DNA of 64,000 nt from Pseudomonas faucium (lineage in GTDB: Bacteria; Pseudomonadota; Gammaproteobacteria; Pseudomonadales; Pseudomonadaceae): assembly GCF_021602585.1 (NCBI RefSeq), contig NZ_BQIP01000002.1:248001-312000 (forward strand). The letters are read 5' to 3'. Shown piece after piece: positions 1 to 9,269 of this stretch. The notes beneath the pieces were generated by a model that made no database searches, was not told the DNA's origin, and saw nothing but the letters and a program-made list of their open reading frames with translations. Both the position numbers and the translations under genes were made by a program. The stretch's first letter is position 1. Each line of letters starts with the position of its first letter.

Positions 1-13
1 TCGAGCACAAACG

Positions 14-37
14 AAAACGCCCGGCCAAGGCCGGGCG
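14..37 (-). terminator. Intrinsic terminator after phoU
   Basis: A perfect 9-bp GC-rich stem (18-26 pairing with 29-37, two-base loop) is followed on the minus strand by a short T run (14-17). It lies 20 bases beyond the phoU stop and probably ends the pstCAB-phoU transcript. Confidence 0.8.
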
Positions 38-56
38 TCGATGCTCGGGAGCAATC

Positions 57-827
57 CTATTTATCGTCAGGTTCGCCCGGAACATTAGCGATTTCGGCCT
101 CAAGGCCAGCGCTGCCCTCGACTTCCGCCTTCATGCGCTTGAGGCCCATGTGGCGCACGTCGGTGCCGCGGACCAGGTAGATCACCAGCTCCGAGATGTT
201 GCGCGCGTGGTCGCCGATACGCTCCAGCGAACGCAGGGCCCAGATCACGCTCAAGACCCGCGAGATCGAGCGCGGGTCTTCCATCATGTAGGTCACCAGC
301 TCGCGCAGCGCGGTCTTGTACTCGCGGTCGATGGTCTTGTCGTACTGGGCCACCGACAGCGCCAGGTCGGCATCGAAGCGGGCGAAGGCATCGAGCGCAT
401 CGCGCACCATGTTGCGCACCTGGTCGCCGATGTGGCGCACCTCGACGTAGCCGCGTGGCGACTCGCCTTCCTCGCACAGCTGGATGGCGCGGCGGGCGAT
501 CTTGGTCGATTCGTCGCCAATGCGCTCCAGGTCGATCACCGACTTGGAGATGCTGATGATCAGGCGCAGGTCGGAGGCCGCCGGCTGGCGACGGGCGAGG
601 ATGCGCACGCACTCCTCGTCGATGTTGCGCTCCATCTGGTTGATCTGCTCATCGACTTCGCGCACTTGCTGGGCCAGGCCCGAATCGGCCTCGATCAGCG
701 CGGTGACCGCGTCGTTGACCTGCTTCTCGACCAGGCCGCCCATGGCCAGGAGGTGGCTGCGCACCTCTTCGAGTTCGGCGTTGAACTGCTGGGAAATGTG
801 GTGCGTAAGGCTTTCTTTGTTGATCAT
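57..827 (-). CDS. phoU: Phosphate transport system regulator PhoU
   Basis: This 256-residue protein has two PhoU three-helix domains (about residues 15-105 and 120-215). In this family PhoU bridges the PstSCAB transporter and the PhoR sensor kinase and represses the Pho regulon when phosphate is plentiful; it acts in the cytoplasm at the inner membrane face. I chose the start at MINKESLTHH because an upstream in-frame ATG adds only a low-complexity segment. It is the last gene of pstC-pstA-pstB-phoU, 63 bases after pstB, and a strong hairpin follows. The C-terminal tail is slightly longer than the E. coli protein. The call is secure. Confidence 0.95.
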   Translation of the reverse strand: MINKESLTHHISQQFNAELEEVRSHLLAMGGLVEKQVNDAVTALIEADSGLAQQVREVDEQINQMERNIDEECVRILARRQPAASDLRLIISISKSVIDLERIGDESTKIARRAIQLCEEGESPRGYVEVRHIGDQVRNMVRDALDAFARFDADLALSVAQYDKTIDREYKTALRELVTYMMEDPRSISRVLSVIWALRSLERIGDHARNISELVIYLVRGTDVRHMGLKRMKAEVEGSAGLEAEIANVPGEPDDK

Positions 828-890
828 CGTCTGGCTCCGCGAAGCAGCTGCAAGCTTCAAGTGGTTCGTGTCGTTCCCTGGCAGGGCTGC

Positions 891-1724
891 TTAGCCGTAG
901 CGACCGGTGATGTAGTCTTCGGTCTGCTTCTTCGCCGGGTTGGTGAACAGGGTGTCGGTATCCCCGAATTCGACCAGTTTGCCCATGTACATGAACGCGG
1001 TGTAGTCGGACACCCGCGCGGCCTGCTGCATGTTGTGGGTGACGATGACGATGGTGTACTTGGATTTCAACTCGTAGATCAGCTCTTCGACCTTCAGCGT
1101 CGAGATCGGGTCCAGTGCCGAGCACGGTTCGTCGAGCAGCAACACTTCAGGCTCGACGGCGATGGTGCGGGCAATCACCAGACGCTGCTGCTGGCCGCCG
1201 GACAGGCCCAGCGCCGAGTCGTGCAGGCGGTCCTTGACCTCGTCCCACAGGGCCGCGCCCTTCAGTGCCCACTCGACCGCTTCGTCGAGCACGCGCTTCT
1301 TGTTGATGCCCTGGATGCGCAGGCCGTACACCACGTTCTCGTAGATGGTCTTGGGGAACGGGTTGGGCTTCTGGAACACCATGCCCACGCGGCGGCGCAG
1401 CTCGGCAACGTCCTCGCCCTTGCGGTAGATGTCGTTGCCGTACAGGTTGATGGCGCCTTCCACGCGGCAGCCGTCAACCAGGTCGTTCATGCGGTTGAAG
1501 GTGCGCAGCAGGGTCGACTTGCCGCAGCCGGACGGGCCGATGAAGGCGGTCACGCGCTGCTTGGGGATGTTCATGCTGACGTCGAACAGCGCCTGCTTGT
1601 CGCCGTAGTAGAGGCTCAGGCCAGGCACTTCGATGGCCACGGTCTCTTCGGCCAGGCGCAGGCTCTGCTTGTCGCGGCCCAGGGCAGACATGTCGATGCC
1701 GTGGGTGTGGGATTCATGCTGCAT
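891..1724 (-). CDS. pstB: Phosphate ABC transporter ATP-binding protein PstB
   Basis: The 277-residue ATPase powers phosphate import through PstC-PstA. Walker A is GPSGCGKST (residues 63-71). The ABC signature LSGGQQQR, the Walker B run LLLDEP and the switch histidine region VTHNMQQ follow in order. About 20 residues at the N-terminus precede the core domain, as in other Pseudomonas PstB. An ATG twelve bases upstream (1736) would give MELTMQH, but its own codons supply the GGAG ribosome site for the ATG at 1724, so I place the start there. It lies 72 bases after pstA and is co-transcribed with it. Confidence 0.95.
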   Translation of the reverse strand: MQHESHTHGIDMSALGRDKQSLRLAEETVAIEVPGLSLYYGDKQALFDVSMNIPKQRVTAFIGPSGCGKSTLLRTFNRMNDLVDGCRVEGAINLYGNDIYRKGEDVAELRRRVGMVFQKPNPFPKTIYENVVYGLRIQGINKKRVLDEAVEWALKGAALWDEVKDRLHDSALGLSGGQQQRLVIARTIAVEPEVLLLDEPCSALDPISTLKVEELIYELKSKYTIVIVTHNMQQAARVSDYTAFMYMGKLVEFGDTDTLFTNPAKKQTEDYITGRYG

Positions 1725-1796
1725 GGTCAACTCCATACGCTATCAATTCGTTTCAAAGGGCCGCCCGGCTGCGGGCGGCTCGCTTGCAATTCAGGC

Positions 1797-3467
1797 TCAG
1801 TGGTCGAGCGCCTTGTACTTCTCGCGCAGGTGGTTACGGATCCACACCGCCGAGAGGTTGAGGGTGGCGATCACCATCACCAGCAGCAGCGCGGTGGCGT
1901 AAACCAGCGGCCGCGCGGCCTCGACGTTGGGGCTCTGGAAGCCGACGTCGTAGATGTGGAAGCCCAGGTGCATGATCTTCTGGTCCAGGTGCAGGTACGG
2001 GTAGTTGCCATCCACCGGCAGCGATGGCGCCAGCTTGACCACACCCACCAGCATCAGCGGCGCCACTTCACCGGCGGCGCGGGCCACGGCGAGGATCATG
2101 CCGGTCATCATGGCCGGGCTGGCCATCGGCAATACGATCTTCCACAGGGTCTCGGCCTTGGTCGCACCGAGGGCCAGCGAGCCTTCGCGCACGGTGCGCG
2201 GAATGCGCGCCAGGCCTTCTTCGGTGGCCACGATCACCACCGGTACCGCCAGCAGCGCCAGGGTCAGCGAGGCCCACAGCAGGCCCGGGGTACCCAGGGT
2301 CGGGGCCGGCAATGCTTCGGCGAAGAACAGCCGGTCGATCGAGCCGCCCAGTACATAGACGAAGAAGCCCAGGCCGAACACGCCGTAGACGATCGCCGGC
2401 ACGCCCGCCAGGTTGTTCACGGCGATGCGGATCAGGCGCGTCACCGGGCCCTGTTTGGCGTACTCGCGCAGGTACACGGCCGCCAGCACGCCGAACGGGG
2501 TGACGATCACGGCCATGATCAGGGTCATCATCACGGTGCCGAAGATGGCCGGGAAGATGCCGCCTTCGGTGTTGGCCTCACGCGGGTCGTCGCTGAGGAA
2601 TTCCCAGACCTTGGCGAAGTAGGTGCCCATCTTGGTCAAGCCGGACATGGCGTTCGGCTGGATGGCGTGCACCACCTTGCTCAGGTTGATCTCCACTTCG
2701 CGGCCGTTGCCGTCACGGGCCACCAGGCTGTCACGGGCGAAGGCCTGGTGCAGGCCGCTGAGGCGGTCTTCGATGGCCTTGTAGCGGCTGTTGAGCTCGG
2801 CGCGCTCGGCTTCCATGTCGGCCTGGGCCGCGGCATCCAGCTTGCCGTCCAGCTCCAGCTTGCGGCTGTGCAGGCGCAGGCGTTCGAGGCCATGGTTGAT
2901 GGCACCGATGTCCTTCTTCTCCAGAGTCTGCAGCTCGCTGTTGAGCTGGCTGGCACGCTTGAGGCGGGCCTGCAGCTCGTTCCACGCGGCAGGGCCTTCG
3001 GCGACCACGCGGCCTTCTTCCTTGACGCTGACCAGGTAGCCATAGAAGTTGCCCCACTCGCGGCGCTCCAGGGCAATCAGGTCGGCCGGACGCTGCTCGT
3101 CCACCAGCCACTCGCCGACCACCCAGGTGAAGTCGCTGCCGTTGAGGTCGCGGTTACCCACCTTGATCAGCTCGCGGGTCATGAACTCCGGGCCTTGCTC
3201 GGGTACCGGCAGGCCGGCCCCCTTCAGGCGTGCCCGGGGCACTTCTTCCTTCTGCACCACTTCACCGATGATGACGTGGTCGGCCTGGCCCGGCACCTTG
3301 TAGGTGGCCTGGACCAGGTCGGCCGGCCAGAAGTGGCCGAGGCCGCGCACGGCGATCACCGCCAGCAGGCCGATGGTCATGATCACCGCCATGGCGACCG
3401 CGCCACCGCTGATCCAGACGCCGGGGGCGCCGCTCTTGAACCAGCCTTTGAGGGAATCCTTTTTCAC
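1797..3467 (-). CDS. pstA: Phosphate ABC transporter permease PstA, long form
   Basis: This 556-residue inner-membrane permease pairs with PstC. One transmembrane segment near residues 15-40 is followed by a roughly 220-residue periplasmic, partly coiled-coil insertion (leucine- and glutamate-rich, about 140-220), then a binding-protein-dependent transport domain with the EAA-type loop (EGSLALGATKAETLWKIV). E. coli PstA is about 296 residues and lacks the insertion; the long form is usual in pseudomonads. The start codon is GTG, 17 bases after the pstC stop, with an AGGTAGAG-like ribosome site. The role of the large insertion is unknown to me. Confidence 0.93.
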   Translation of the reverse strand: MKKDSLKGWFKSGAPGVWISGGAVAMAVIMTIGLLAVIAVRGLGHFWPADLVQATYKVPGQADHVIIGEVVQKEEVPRARLKGAGLPVPEQGPEFMTRELIKVGNRDLNGSDFTWVVGEWLVDEQRPADLIALERREWGNFYGYLVSVKEEGRVVAEGPAAWNELQARLKRASQLNSELQTLEKKDIGAINHGLERLRLHSRKLELDGKLDAAAQADMEAERAELNSRYKAIEDRLSGLHQAFARDSLVARDGNGREVEINLSKVVHAIQPNAMSGLTKMGTYFAKVWEFLSDDPREANTEGGIFPAIFGTVMMTLIMAVIVTPFGVLAAVYLREYAKQGPVTRLIRIAVNNLAGVPAIVYGVFGLGFFVYVLGGSIDRLFFAEALPAPTLGTPGLLWASLTLALLAVPVVIVATEEGLARIPRTVREGSLALGATKAETLWKIVLPMASPAMMTGMILAVARAAGEVAPLMLVGVVKLAPSLPVDGNYPYLHLDQKIMHLGFHIYDVGFQSPNVEAARPLVYATALLLVMVIATLNLSAVWIRNHLREKYKALDH

Positions 3468-3484
3468 GGATCTCTACCTTTCTA

Positions 3485-5773
3485 TCAAAGCGACGAGTAT
3501 TTCTTGCGCAGACGCTGGCGAATCAGCTCGGCCAAGGTGTTCATGATGAAGGTGAACATCAGCAGCACGAGGGCGGCGAGGAACAGCACGCGATAGTGGC
3601 TGCCGCCGACTTCCGATTCGGGCATTTCCACCGCCACGTTGGCGGCCAGGGTACGCATGCCTTCGAACAGGTTCATCTCCATCACCGGCGTGTTGCCGGT
3701 AGCCATGAGCACGATCATGGTCTCGCCCACCGCACGGCCCATGCCGATCATCAGCGCCGAGAAGATACCCGGGCTGGCGGTGAGGATGACCACGCGGGTC
3801 AGGGTCTGCCACGGCGTCGCACCCAGGGCCAGGGAGCCCAGGGTCAGGCTGCGCGGCACGCTGAACACGGCGTCTTCGGCGATCGAGTAGATGTTCGGGA
3901 TGACCGCGAAGCCCATGGCGATACCCACCACCAGGGCGTTGCGCTGGTCGTAGGTGATGCCCAGGTCGTTGGTGATCCACAGGCGCATGTCACCGCCGAA
4001 GAACCAGGTCTCCATGAACGGGCTCATGTACAGGGCGAACCAACCGATGAACAGGATCACCGGGATCAGGATCGCCGCCTCCCAGCCATCCGGAATGCGC
4101 AGGCGGATCGACTCCGGCAGGCGGCTCCAGGCAAAGCCTGCAACCAGGATGCCGATCGGCAGGATCAGCAGCAGGCTGAACACGCCCGGCAGGTGGCCTT
4201 CAAGGTATGGCGCGAGGAACAGGCCGGCGAAGAAGCCGAGGATCACCGTCGGCATCGCTTCCATCAGCTCGATCACCGGCTTGACCTTGCGGCGCATGCC
4301 AGGGGCCATGAAGTAGGCGGTGTAGATGGCCGCGGCGATGGCCAGAGGCGCAGCCAGGATCATCGCGTAGAACGCTGCCTTCAGGGTACCGAAGGTCAGT
4401 GGCGACAGGCTCAGCTTGGGCTCGAAGTCGGTGTTAGACGCGGTCGACTGCCAGACGTACTTGGGCTCGTCGTAGTTCTCGTACCAGACCTTGCCCCACA
4501 GCGCGCTGAAGGACACTTCAGGGTGCGGGTTCTTCAGGCTCAGCGGCAGCAGCTTGCCGCCTTCTTCGATGATGATGCGGTTGGCACGTGGCGACAGGGC
4601 CAGCACGCCAGGGCCTTCGGCCGCCTGCTCGACCAGCAGGGTGCGGTGCGCGGTGCTGTGGAACACACCCAGCTTGCCGTCGGCGTCCAGGGCGATGAAG
4701 CCCTTGCGGCGCTCTTCGGCATCGATCTGCACGACCGGCGCCTTGCCCATCTGGAAGGTGCGAATCTGCTTGAAGCGCTGCTCGCCATCCGGGTCGCGGG
4801 CCATGAACCACTGGGCCAGGCCGCCCTTGGAGTCACCGACGATCAGCGAGATGCCGCCAACCAGCTGGGCGGTCGCGGTGATTTCGGTGTCGGCGCTGTC
4901 GGACAGCTTGTAGCGACCGTTGAGGCTCTTGTCGCGCAGGCTGAAGACGTCCGCGGTGGCGCGGCCGTTGATCACGTACAGCCACTGCTGGCGCGGGTCG
5001 ATGAAGATATTCTTCACCGCCTCGGTCATCTGTGGCAGCTCGATGCGGTTCTGCTCGGTGGTGACCTCGTCGGTCATCATGTTTTCAGTGCGCGTCAGCT
5101 CCACCACCTGCAGGTGCGCGCCGGTGGAGCCGGCCAGCAGCAGGGTGTCGCCATTGACGTTGACGCTGACGTGCTCCAGCGCACGGCCCTGGTCGTCGAG
5201 CACGAACGGCTCCTGGCCGTAGGGGTAGTCGATGCCGGGGGTGATGGTCTTCTTGTTGTCCGGGTAGGTGATCTTGTAGGTGTGGTGGAACACCACTGCC
5301 TTGCCGTCGGACAGGCCCAGTACCACCAGCGGGCTACCCGGCTGGTCGGTGCTGATCGAGGAAACCTGGGTGCCTGCCGGCAGCGGCAGGTCGACGCGGT
5401 TGAGTTCCTTGCCGGTCTTGGTATCGAAGAACAGTGCCTGACCCTTGTCCGAAACGCGCATGCCGACCAGGTTCTGCTCTTCAAGGGCGATCATCAGCGG
5501 CTTGCCGGCATCCTGCTGCAGCCAGGTCGGCTCCAGGGCCTTCTTGCTGGTCAGTTCGGCGCCCTGGAACAGCGGCAGCACCACGTAGGCCAGGTAGAAG
5601 AAGATCAGGGTGATGGCTGCCAGCACGGCAAGCCCGCCCACCAGTACATACCAGCGGGTCAGGCGATCCTTGAGAGCGCGCATGCGGCGCTTGCGTTGCA
5701 ACTCGGGCGTATTGAAATCAATCCGCACGGGAGGGGAATTTTGGGTCATTGTGGAGTTGGCCAGATCATTCAT
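3485..5773 (-). CDS. pstC: Phosphate ABC transporter permease PstC, long form
   Basis: This permease of about 762 residues has an N-terminal transmembrane anchor (about residues 38-65), a large periplasmic region resembling beta-propeller repeats (about 70-400), and a C-terminal permease domain with about six helices and an EAA-like loop (SLTLGSLALGATPWQTL). Enteric PstC has only the last part. I prefer the ATG at 5773, preceded by AGGG at seven bases, over the GTG two codons upstream. A perfect Pho box ends only 22 bases before this ATG, which leaves little room for a leader. MTQNSPP (ten codons in) is a possible alternative start. First gene of pstCAB-phoU. Confidence 0.92.
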   Translation of the reverse strand: MNDLANSTMTQNSPPVRIDFNTPELQRKRRMRALKDRLTRWYVLVGGLAVLAAITLIFFYLAYVVLPLFQGAELTSKKALEPTWLQQDAGKPLMIALEEQNLVGMRVSDKGQALFFDTKTGKELNRVDLPLPAGTQVSSISTDQPGSPLVVLGLSDGKAVVFHHTYKITYPDNKKTITPGIDYPYGQEPFVLDDQGRALEHVSVNVNGDTLLLAGSTGAHLQVVELTRTENMMTDEVTTEQNRIELPQMTEAVKNIFIDPRQQWLYVINGRATADVFSLRDKSLNGRYKLSDSADTEITATAQLVGGISLIVGDSKGGLAQWFMARDPDGEQRFKQIRTFQMGKAPVVQIDAEERRKGFIALDADGKLGVFHSTAHRTLLVEQAAEGPGVLALSPRANRIIIEEGGKLLPLSLKNPHPEVSFSALWGKVWYENYDEPKYVWQSTASNTDFEPKLSLSPLTFGTLKAAFYAMILAAPLAIAAAIYTAYFMAPGMRRKVKPVIELMEAMPTVILGFFAGLFLAPYLEGHLPGVFSLLLILPIGILVAGFAWSRLPESIRLRIPDGWEAAILIPVILFIGWFALYMSPFMETWFFGGDMRLWITNDLGITYDQRNALVVGIAMGFAVIPNIYSIAEDAVFSVPRSLTLGSLALGATPWQTLTRVVILTASPGIFSALMIGMGRAVGETMIVLMATGNTPVMEMNLFEGMRTLAANVAVEMPESEVGGSHYRVLFLAALVLLMFTFIMNTLAELIRQRLRKKYSSL

Positions 5774-5795
5774 GCGCACACCCTAGCGGTCCCGT

Positions 5796-5813
5796 ATGAC
5801 AAAAACATGACAG
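5796..5813 (-). promoter_or_regulatory. Pho box before pstC
   Basis: On the minus strand the sequence is CTGTCAT-GTTT-TTGTCAT: two 7-bp direct repeats separated by 4 bp, a near-perfect PhoB-binding site. It gives pstCAB-phoU its own phosphate-starvation promoter, separate from that of pstS. Confidence 0.88.
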
Positions 5814-5873
5814 TGCGTTGACGCAAAAAAGCCCGCCGCTCAGGAGCCCTGGCTGCGGACCAAGAATGCTTGG

Positions 5874-5898
5874 AAAAGGCCGGGCATCTGCACCGGCC
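5874..5898 (-). terminator. Terminator or attenuator after pstS
   Basis: The minus strand shows GGCCGG, an 8-base loop, CCCGGCC and then TTTT, 15 bases past the pstS stop. It would limit read-through from the abundant pstS message into pstC. Confidence 0.65.
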
Positions 5899-5912
5899 TC
5901 TTCCTCAGTTAG

Positions 5913-6911
5913 TTACTTTTTTGCGACGTTGTCCGTGTGGGACAGGCCCAGGTCAGCCAGGGTCTTGTCGACCACTTTGGCTGGCAGCGGGATGTAGCCA
6001 TCCTTCACCACGACCTGCTGGCCTGCCTGCGACAGGACCAGTTTGACGAACTCGGCTTCCAGCGGGGCCAGAGGCTTGTTCGGCGCCTTGTTGACGTAGA
6101 CGTAGAGGAAGCGCGACAGCGGGTACGAGCCGTTCAGAGCGTTGGCTTCGTTGTCTTCGATGAACTCGCCGCCTTCTTTCTTGGCCAGGGCGACAGTCTT
6201 GACGCTGGCAGTCTTGTAGCCGATGCCCGAGTAGCCGATGCCGTTCAGCGAGGAGCTGATCGACTGCACGACCGAAGCCGAGCCAGGCTGTTCGTTGACG
6301 TTAGCCTTGAAGTCGCCTTTGCACAGGGCTTCTTCCTTGAAGTAGCCGTAGGTGCCCGATACCGAGTTGCGGCCGAACAGCTGCACTGGCTTGTTGGCCA
6401 GGTCGCCGGTCACGCCCAGGTCGCCCCAGGTCTTGACTTCGGTTTTGGCGCCGCACAGGCGGGTGGAGGAGAAGATTGCATCGACCTGGGCCATGGTCAG
6501 GCCTTTGATCGGGTTGTCCTTGTGCACGAACACGGCCAGGGCGTCGACGGCGACCGGGATGGCGGTCGGCTTGTAGCCGTACTTCTGCTCGAAGGCCTGC
6601 AGCTCGACGTCCTTCATCTTGCGGCTCATCGGGCCGAGGTTGGCGGTACCTTCGGTCAGCGCGGGTGGCGCGGTGGAGGAGCCGGCAGCCTGGATCTGGA
6701 TGTTTACGTTCGGATATTCCTTCTTGTAGGCCTCGGCCCACAGAGTCATCAGGTTCGCGAGGGTGTCGGAACCGACGCTGGAGAGGTTGCCCGAAACACC
6801 GGTGGTCTTGGTGTAGGTCGGGATCGCAGGGTCGACGGCGGCTACCGCGTTGGCGGTCGCAACGCCAGCGGCGGCAAAGGTGAGGGCCGCCATCAAACGC
6901 TTCAGTTTCAT
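5913..6911 (-). CDS. pstS: Periplasmic phosphate-binding protein PstS
   Basis: This 332-residue periplasmic protein captures phosphate and delivers it to PstC-PstA. A Sec signal peptide occupies residues 1-25 (MKLKRL, a hydrophobic core, ANAVAA cleavage region). The mature part shows family segments such as [11 protein letters not shown] near the start, [12 protein letters not shown] and [12 protein letters not shown], which form the phosphate pocket. A good AGGAG ribosome site precedes the ATG. It is transcribed separately from pstCAB-phoU: a Pho box lies 76 bases upstream and a hairpin follows the stop. Confidence 0.95.
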   Translation of the reverse strand: MKLKRLMAALTFAAAGVATANAVAAVDPAIPTYTKTTGVSGNLSSVGSDTLANLMTLWAEAYKKEYPNVNIQIQAAGSSTAPPALTEGTANLGPMSRKMKDVELQAFEQKYGYKPTAIPVAVDALAVFVHKDNPIKGLTMAQVDAIFSSTRLCGAKTEVKTWGDLGVTGDLANKPVQLFGRNSVSGTYGYFKEEALCKGDFKANVNEQPGSASVVQSISSSLNGIGYSGIGYKTASVKTVALAKKEGGEFIEDNEANALNGSYPLSRFLYVYVNKAPNKPLAPLEAEFVKLVLSQAGQQVVVKDGYIPLPAKVVDKTLADLGLSHTDNVAKK

Positions 6912-6986
6912 GCCTTGCTCCTAGCAGGAATATTGGGGGTGTTGGATGGATCGGGGCCCAGTATCTGCAGGCCGCATGAACACGAT

Positions 6987-7004
6987 ATGACTCCAATATG
7001 ACAA
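6987..7004 (-). promoter_or_regulatory. Pho box before pstS
   Basis: The minus strand reads TTGTCAT-ATTG-GAGTCAT, matching the PhoB consensus of two 7-bp repeats with a 4-bp spacer, with the second repeat weaker. It lies 76 bases before the pstS ATG. Confidence 0.85.
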
Positions 7005-7072
7005 TTGGATGAAAGGCCATCACTGGAAACCCAGGATGGCCTTTCAAAATGTTGCAGAGGTGTGCTGCGCAG

Positions 7073-7134
7073 TCGCCGGCAAGCCGGCTCCCACAAGGTC
7101 TGCGGCAATCCTGTGGGAGCCGGCTTGCCGGCGA
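7073..7134. repeat. Inverted pair of P. putida REP elements
   Basis: Two facing copies of the REP palindrome (core GCCGGCTTGCCGGCGA), with arms 7073-7095 and 7112-7134 of 23 bp each, form a strong hairpin between pstS and the MFS gene. Further copies occur at 10181, 16623 and 22466. Confidence 0.9.
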
Positions 7135-7156
7135 TGAGGCCAGCAAGGCCTGAGCC

Positions 7157-8446
7157 TTAGCGTTTGTTGGCGAGCAGATAGAGGCCAACGATCAGACCGA
7201 CGGCGCACAGGCCGGCCACGTAATAGGCCGGTGCCATCGGGCTGACCTTGAGCAGCGCCGTCACCACCATCGGCGTCAAACCGCCAAAGATCGCGTAAGC
7301 CATGTTGTAGGAGAACGACAGCCCGGTGAAACGCACCACCGGTGGGAACGCCTTGACCATCACGTAAGGCACCGCACCGATCACGCCCACGCACAGGCCG
7401 GTCACGGCGTACAGCGGGAACAGCAGCTCCGGGTGCGTGGCCAGGCTGTGGTAGAAGGTCCAGGAACTCACCAGCAGCATCAGGCTGCCGATGACGAACA
7501 CCCGCCCGGCGCCAAAGCGATCGGCCAGGCTGCCCGAGGCGACGCAGCCCAGGCTGAGCAGCACGATGGCCAGGCTGTTGGCCTTGAGCGAGTCGGTCGG
7601 GCTGATGTGGTAGATGCTCTGCAGCAGCGCCGGGGTCATCAGGATGATCACCACGATGCCTGCCGACAGCAGCCAGGTCAGCAGCATCGACAGGATGATC
7701 GGGCCACGGTGATCGCGCAGCACCGCGCGCAGCGGCAGCTCCTCGGCCAGCGCCTTGCGCTGCTGCATCTCGGCGAACACCGGGGTTTCGTGCAGCCAGC
7801 GGCGCAGGTACACGGCAAACAGCCCGAACACCCCGCCCAGCAGGAACGGCACGCGCCAGGCGTAGTCAGCCACTTCTTCGGGGGTGTAGACGCTGTTGAT
7901 CAGCGTCGCCACCAGCGAGCCCAGCAGGATGCCCGCGGTCAGGCCGGCAGTCAGGGTGCCGCAGGCATAGCCGGTGTTGCGCGCTGGAACGTGCTCGGAG
8001 ACGAATACCCAGGCACCCGGCACTTCACCGCCGATGGCCGCGCCCTGGATCACGCGCATCAGCAGCAACAGGATCGGCGCCCACATGCCGATCTGCGCAT
8101 AGGTCGGCAGCAGGCCCATGATCAGGGTTGGCAAGGCCATCATGAAGATGCTCAGGGTGAACATCTTCTTGCGCCCCAGCAGGTCGCCGAAGTGGGCCAT
8201 GACGATGCCGCCCAGCGGCCGCGCCAGGTAGCCGGCGGCGAAAATGCCGAAGGTCTGCATCAGGCGTAGCCATTCGGGCATGTCGGCGGGGAAGAACAAC
8301 TTGCCGACCACGGTGGCGAAAAACACGAAGATGATGAAGTCGTAGAACTCCAGCGCTCCGCCCAGGGCGGACAGTGAGAGGGTTTTGTAGTCACTGCGGG
8401 TCAGCGGCCGCGAGGGCTGCTCGATACTGCTCGGCACGGAAGTCAT
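7157..8446 (-). CDS. MFS transporter, metabolite:proton symporter type
   Basis: This 429-residue inner-membrane protein has about 12 predicted helices. ALEFYDFIIF (residues 31-40) and the loop motif GDLLGRKK (87-94) are typical of the metabolite:H+ symporter branch of the major facilitator superfamily (relatives of ProP, KgtP, ShiA and citrate carriers). The substrate cannot be read from the sequence; a dicarboxylate, tricarboxylate or osmolyte are reasonable guesses. It stands alone, with the REP pair beyond its stop and a 353-base gap upstream. Confidence 0.85.
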   Translation of the reverse strand: MTSVPSSIEQPSRPLTRSDYKTLSLSALGGALEFYDFIIFVFFATVVGKLFFPADMPEWLRLMQTFGIFAAGYLARPLGGIVMAHFGDLLGRKKMFTLSIFMMALPTLIMGLLPTYAQIGMWAPILLLLMRVIQGAAIGGEVPGAWVFVSEHVPARNTGYACGTLTAGLTAGILLGSLVATLINSVYTPEEVADYAWRVPFLLGGVFGLFAVYLRRWLHETPVFAEMQQRKALAEELPLRAVLRDHRGPIILSMLLTWLLSAGIVVIILMTPALLQSIYHISPTDSLKANSLAIVLLSLGCVASGSLADRFGAGRVFVIGSLMLLVSSWTFYHSLATHPELLFPLYAVTGLCVGVIGAVPYVMVKAFPPVVRFTGLSFSYNMAYAIFGGLTPMVVTALLKVSPMAPAYYVAGLCAVGLIVGLYLLANKR

Positions 8447-8799
8447 CGCTGGTTGTTCTCTTGTAGGTCATGCAGGCCGCTTGCAACGCGGCTTCTGGAT
8501 TGGGCGGACAGGCGAAGATAGCAAATTGCCGAGCCACGCCGAAAGCGATACAAAATCCATACAGATATTCATGAATGCGCGGTCGTCGCTGGCCGTTTGG
8601 CTATATATACTGGCCGTTCGTAGGAAAAGGTTGCCGCCAGCTTGGGATGTTGTGCGAAAACGCCGGTCTTGATGTCAGACGGTTTCGCAGAGTTTCCCTA
8701 TGGCCGTCCAGCGAAGCGATATCGGCGTAGTCTGTTTTGCGCAGGTTCGTTTTCCCTCGCCACACCAACGAAAGCGTCACGGGTCAGAGGCCCCACCGC
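8447..8799. other. 353-base intergenic region, divergent promoters
   Basis: It separates the leftward MFS gene from the rightward thioesterase. The clearest signal is a TATACT hexamer at 8606-8611 within a TATATA run, usable as a -10 element for the thioesterase. No convincing -35, operator or short gene was seen. Confidence 0.4.
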
Positions 8800-9198
8800 A
8801 TGATCGAACTCGAACAAGAAGACCCCATCCCGCAAGGCGACCTGGCCTTGCAGATCACCGCACTGCCACGCGAAACCAATGGTTTCGGCGATATCTTCGG
8901 CGGCTGGCTGGTTGCCCAGATGGACCTGGCCGGCACGGCCATGGCCAGCCGCGTCGCCGGTGGCCGAGTGGCCACGGTGGCCATCGACCGCATGGCGTTC
9001 CTGGTGCCGGTGGCCGTGGGCGCGCAACTGTCCTTCTATACCCAGACCCTGGAGATCGGCCGCAGCTCGATCCAGATGATGGTGGAAGTGTGGAGCGACG
9101 ACCCGCTGTCCAGCGAATGGCGCAAGGTCACCGAGGCCGTCTTCGTGTTCGTCGCCATCGACGGCAGTGGCCGCACCCGCTCGGTGCCTCGTCGCTGA
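8800..9198 (+). CDS. Acyl-CoA thioesterase, hotdog fold (YciA-like)
   Basis: This 132-residue protein is one hotdog domain. GFGDIFGGWLVAQMDLAGT (about residues 28-46) corresponds to the N-terminal loop and hotdog helix of YciA-type thioesterases, where the Asp and neighbouring residues support thioester hydrolysis. Members cleave short- to medium-chain acyl-CoAs in the cytoplasm. I start at MIELEQ because AGAGG precedes it at a suitable distance; an ATG 63 bases upstream adds a basic segment unlike the family. The aldose epimerase gene follows after 71 bases. Substrate range is not predictable. Confidence 0.82.
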   Translation: MIELEQEDPIPQGDLALQITALPRETNGFGDIFGGWLVAQMDLAGTAMASRVAGGRVATVAIDRMAFLVPVAVGAQLSFYTQTLEIGRSSIQMMVEVWSDDPLSSEWRKVTEAVFVFVAIDGSGRTRSVPRR

Positions 9199-9269
9199 GC
9201 CATGCGGGCGTTAAACTCATTGCAGGCCACCGGGTCGAAGGCCCACAGGCAATCAATGAGAACAGCGCA

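Noticed and set aside
150-3596. A 1148-codon open frame antisense to phoU-pstB-pstA
   Set aside because: It is a GC-rich shadow with long His, Gln, Val and Ala runs and no known domain, and it covers three well-supported genes.
3596-5821. A 741-codon open frame antisense to pstC
   Set aside because: Same reason: composition mirrors the third-position bias of pstC and no motif is seen.
8481-8672. A 63-codon open frame in the MFS-thioesterase gap
   Set aside because: No ribosome site and an unnatural amino-acid mix; it covers promoter-like DNA.
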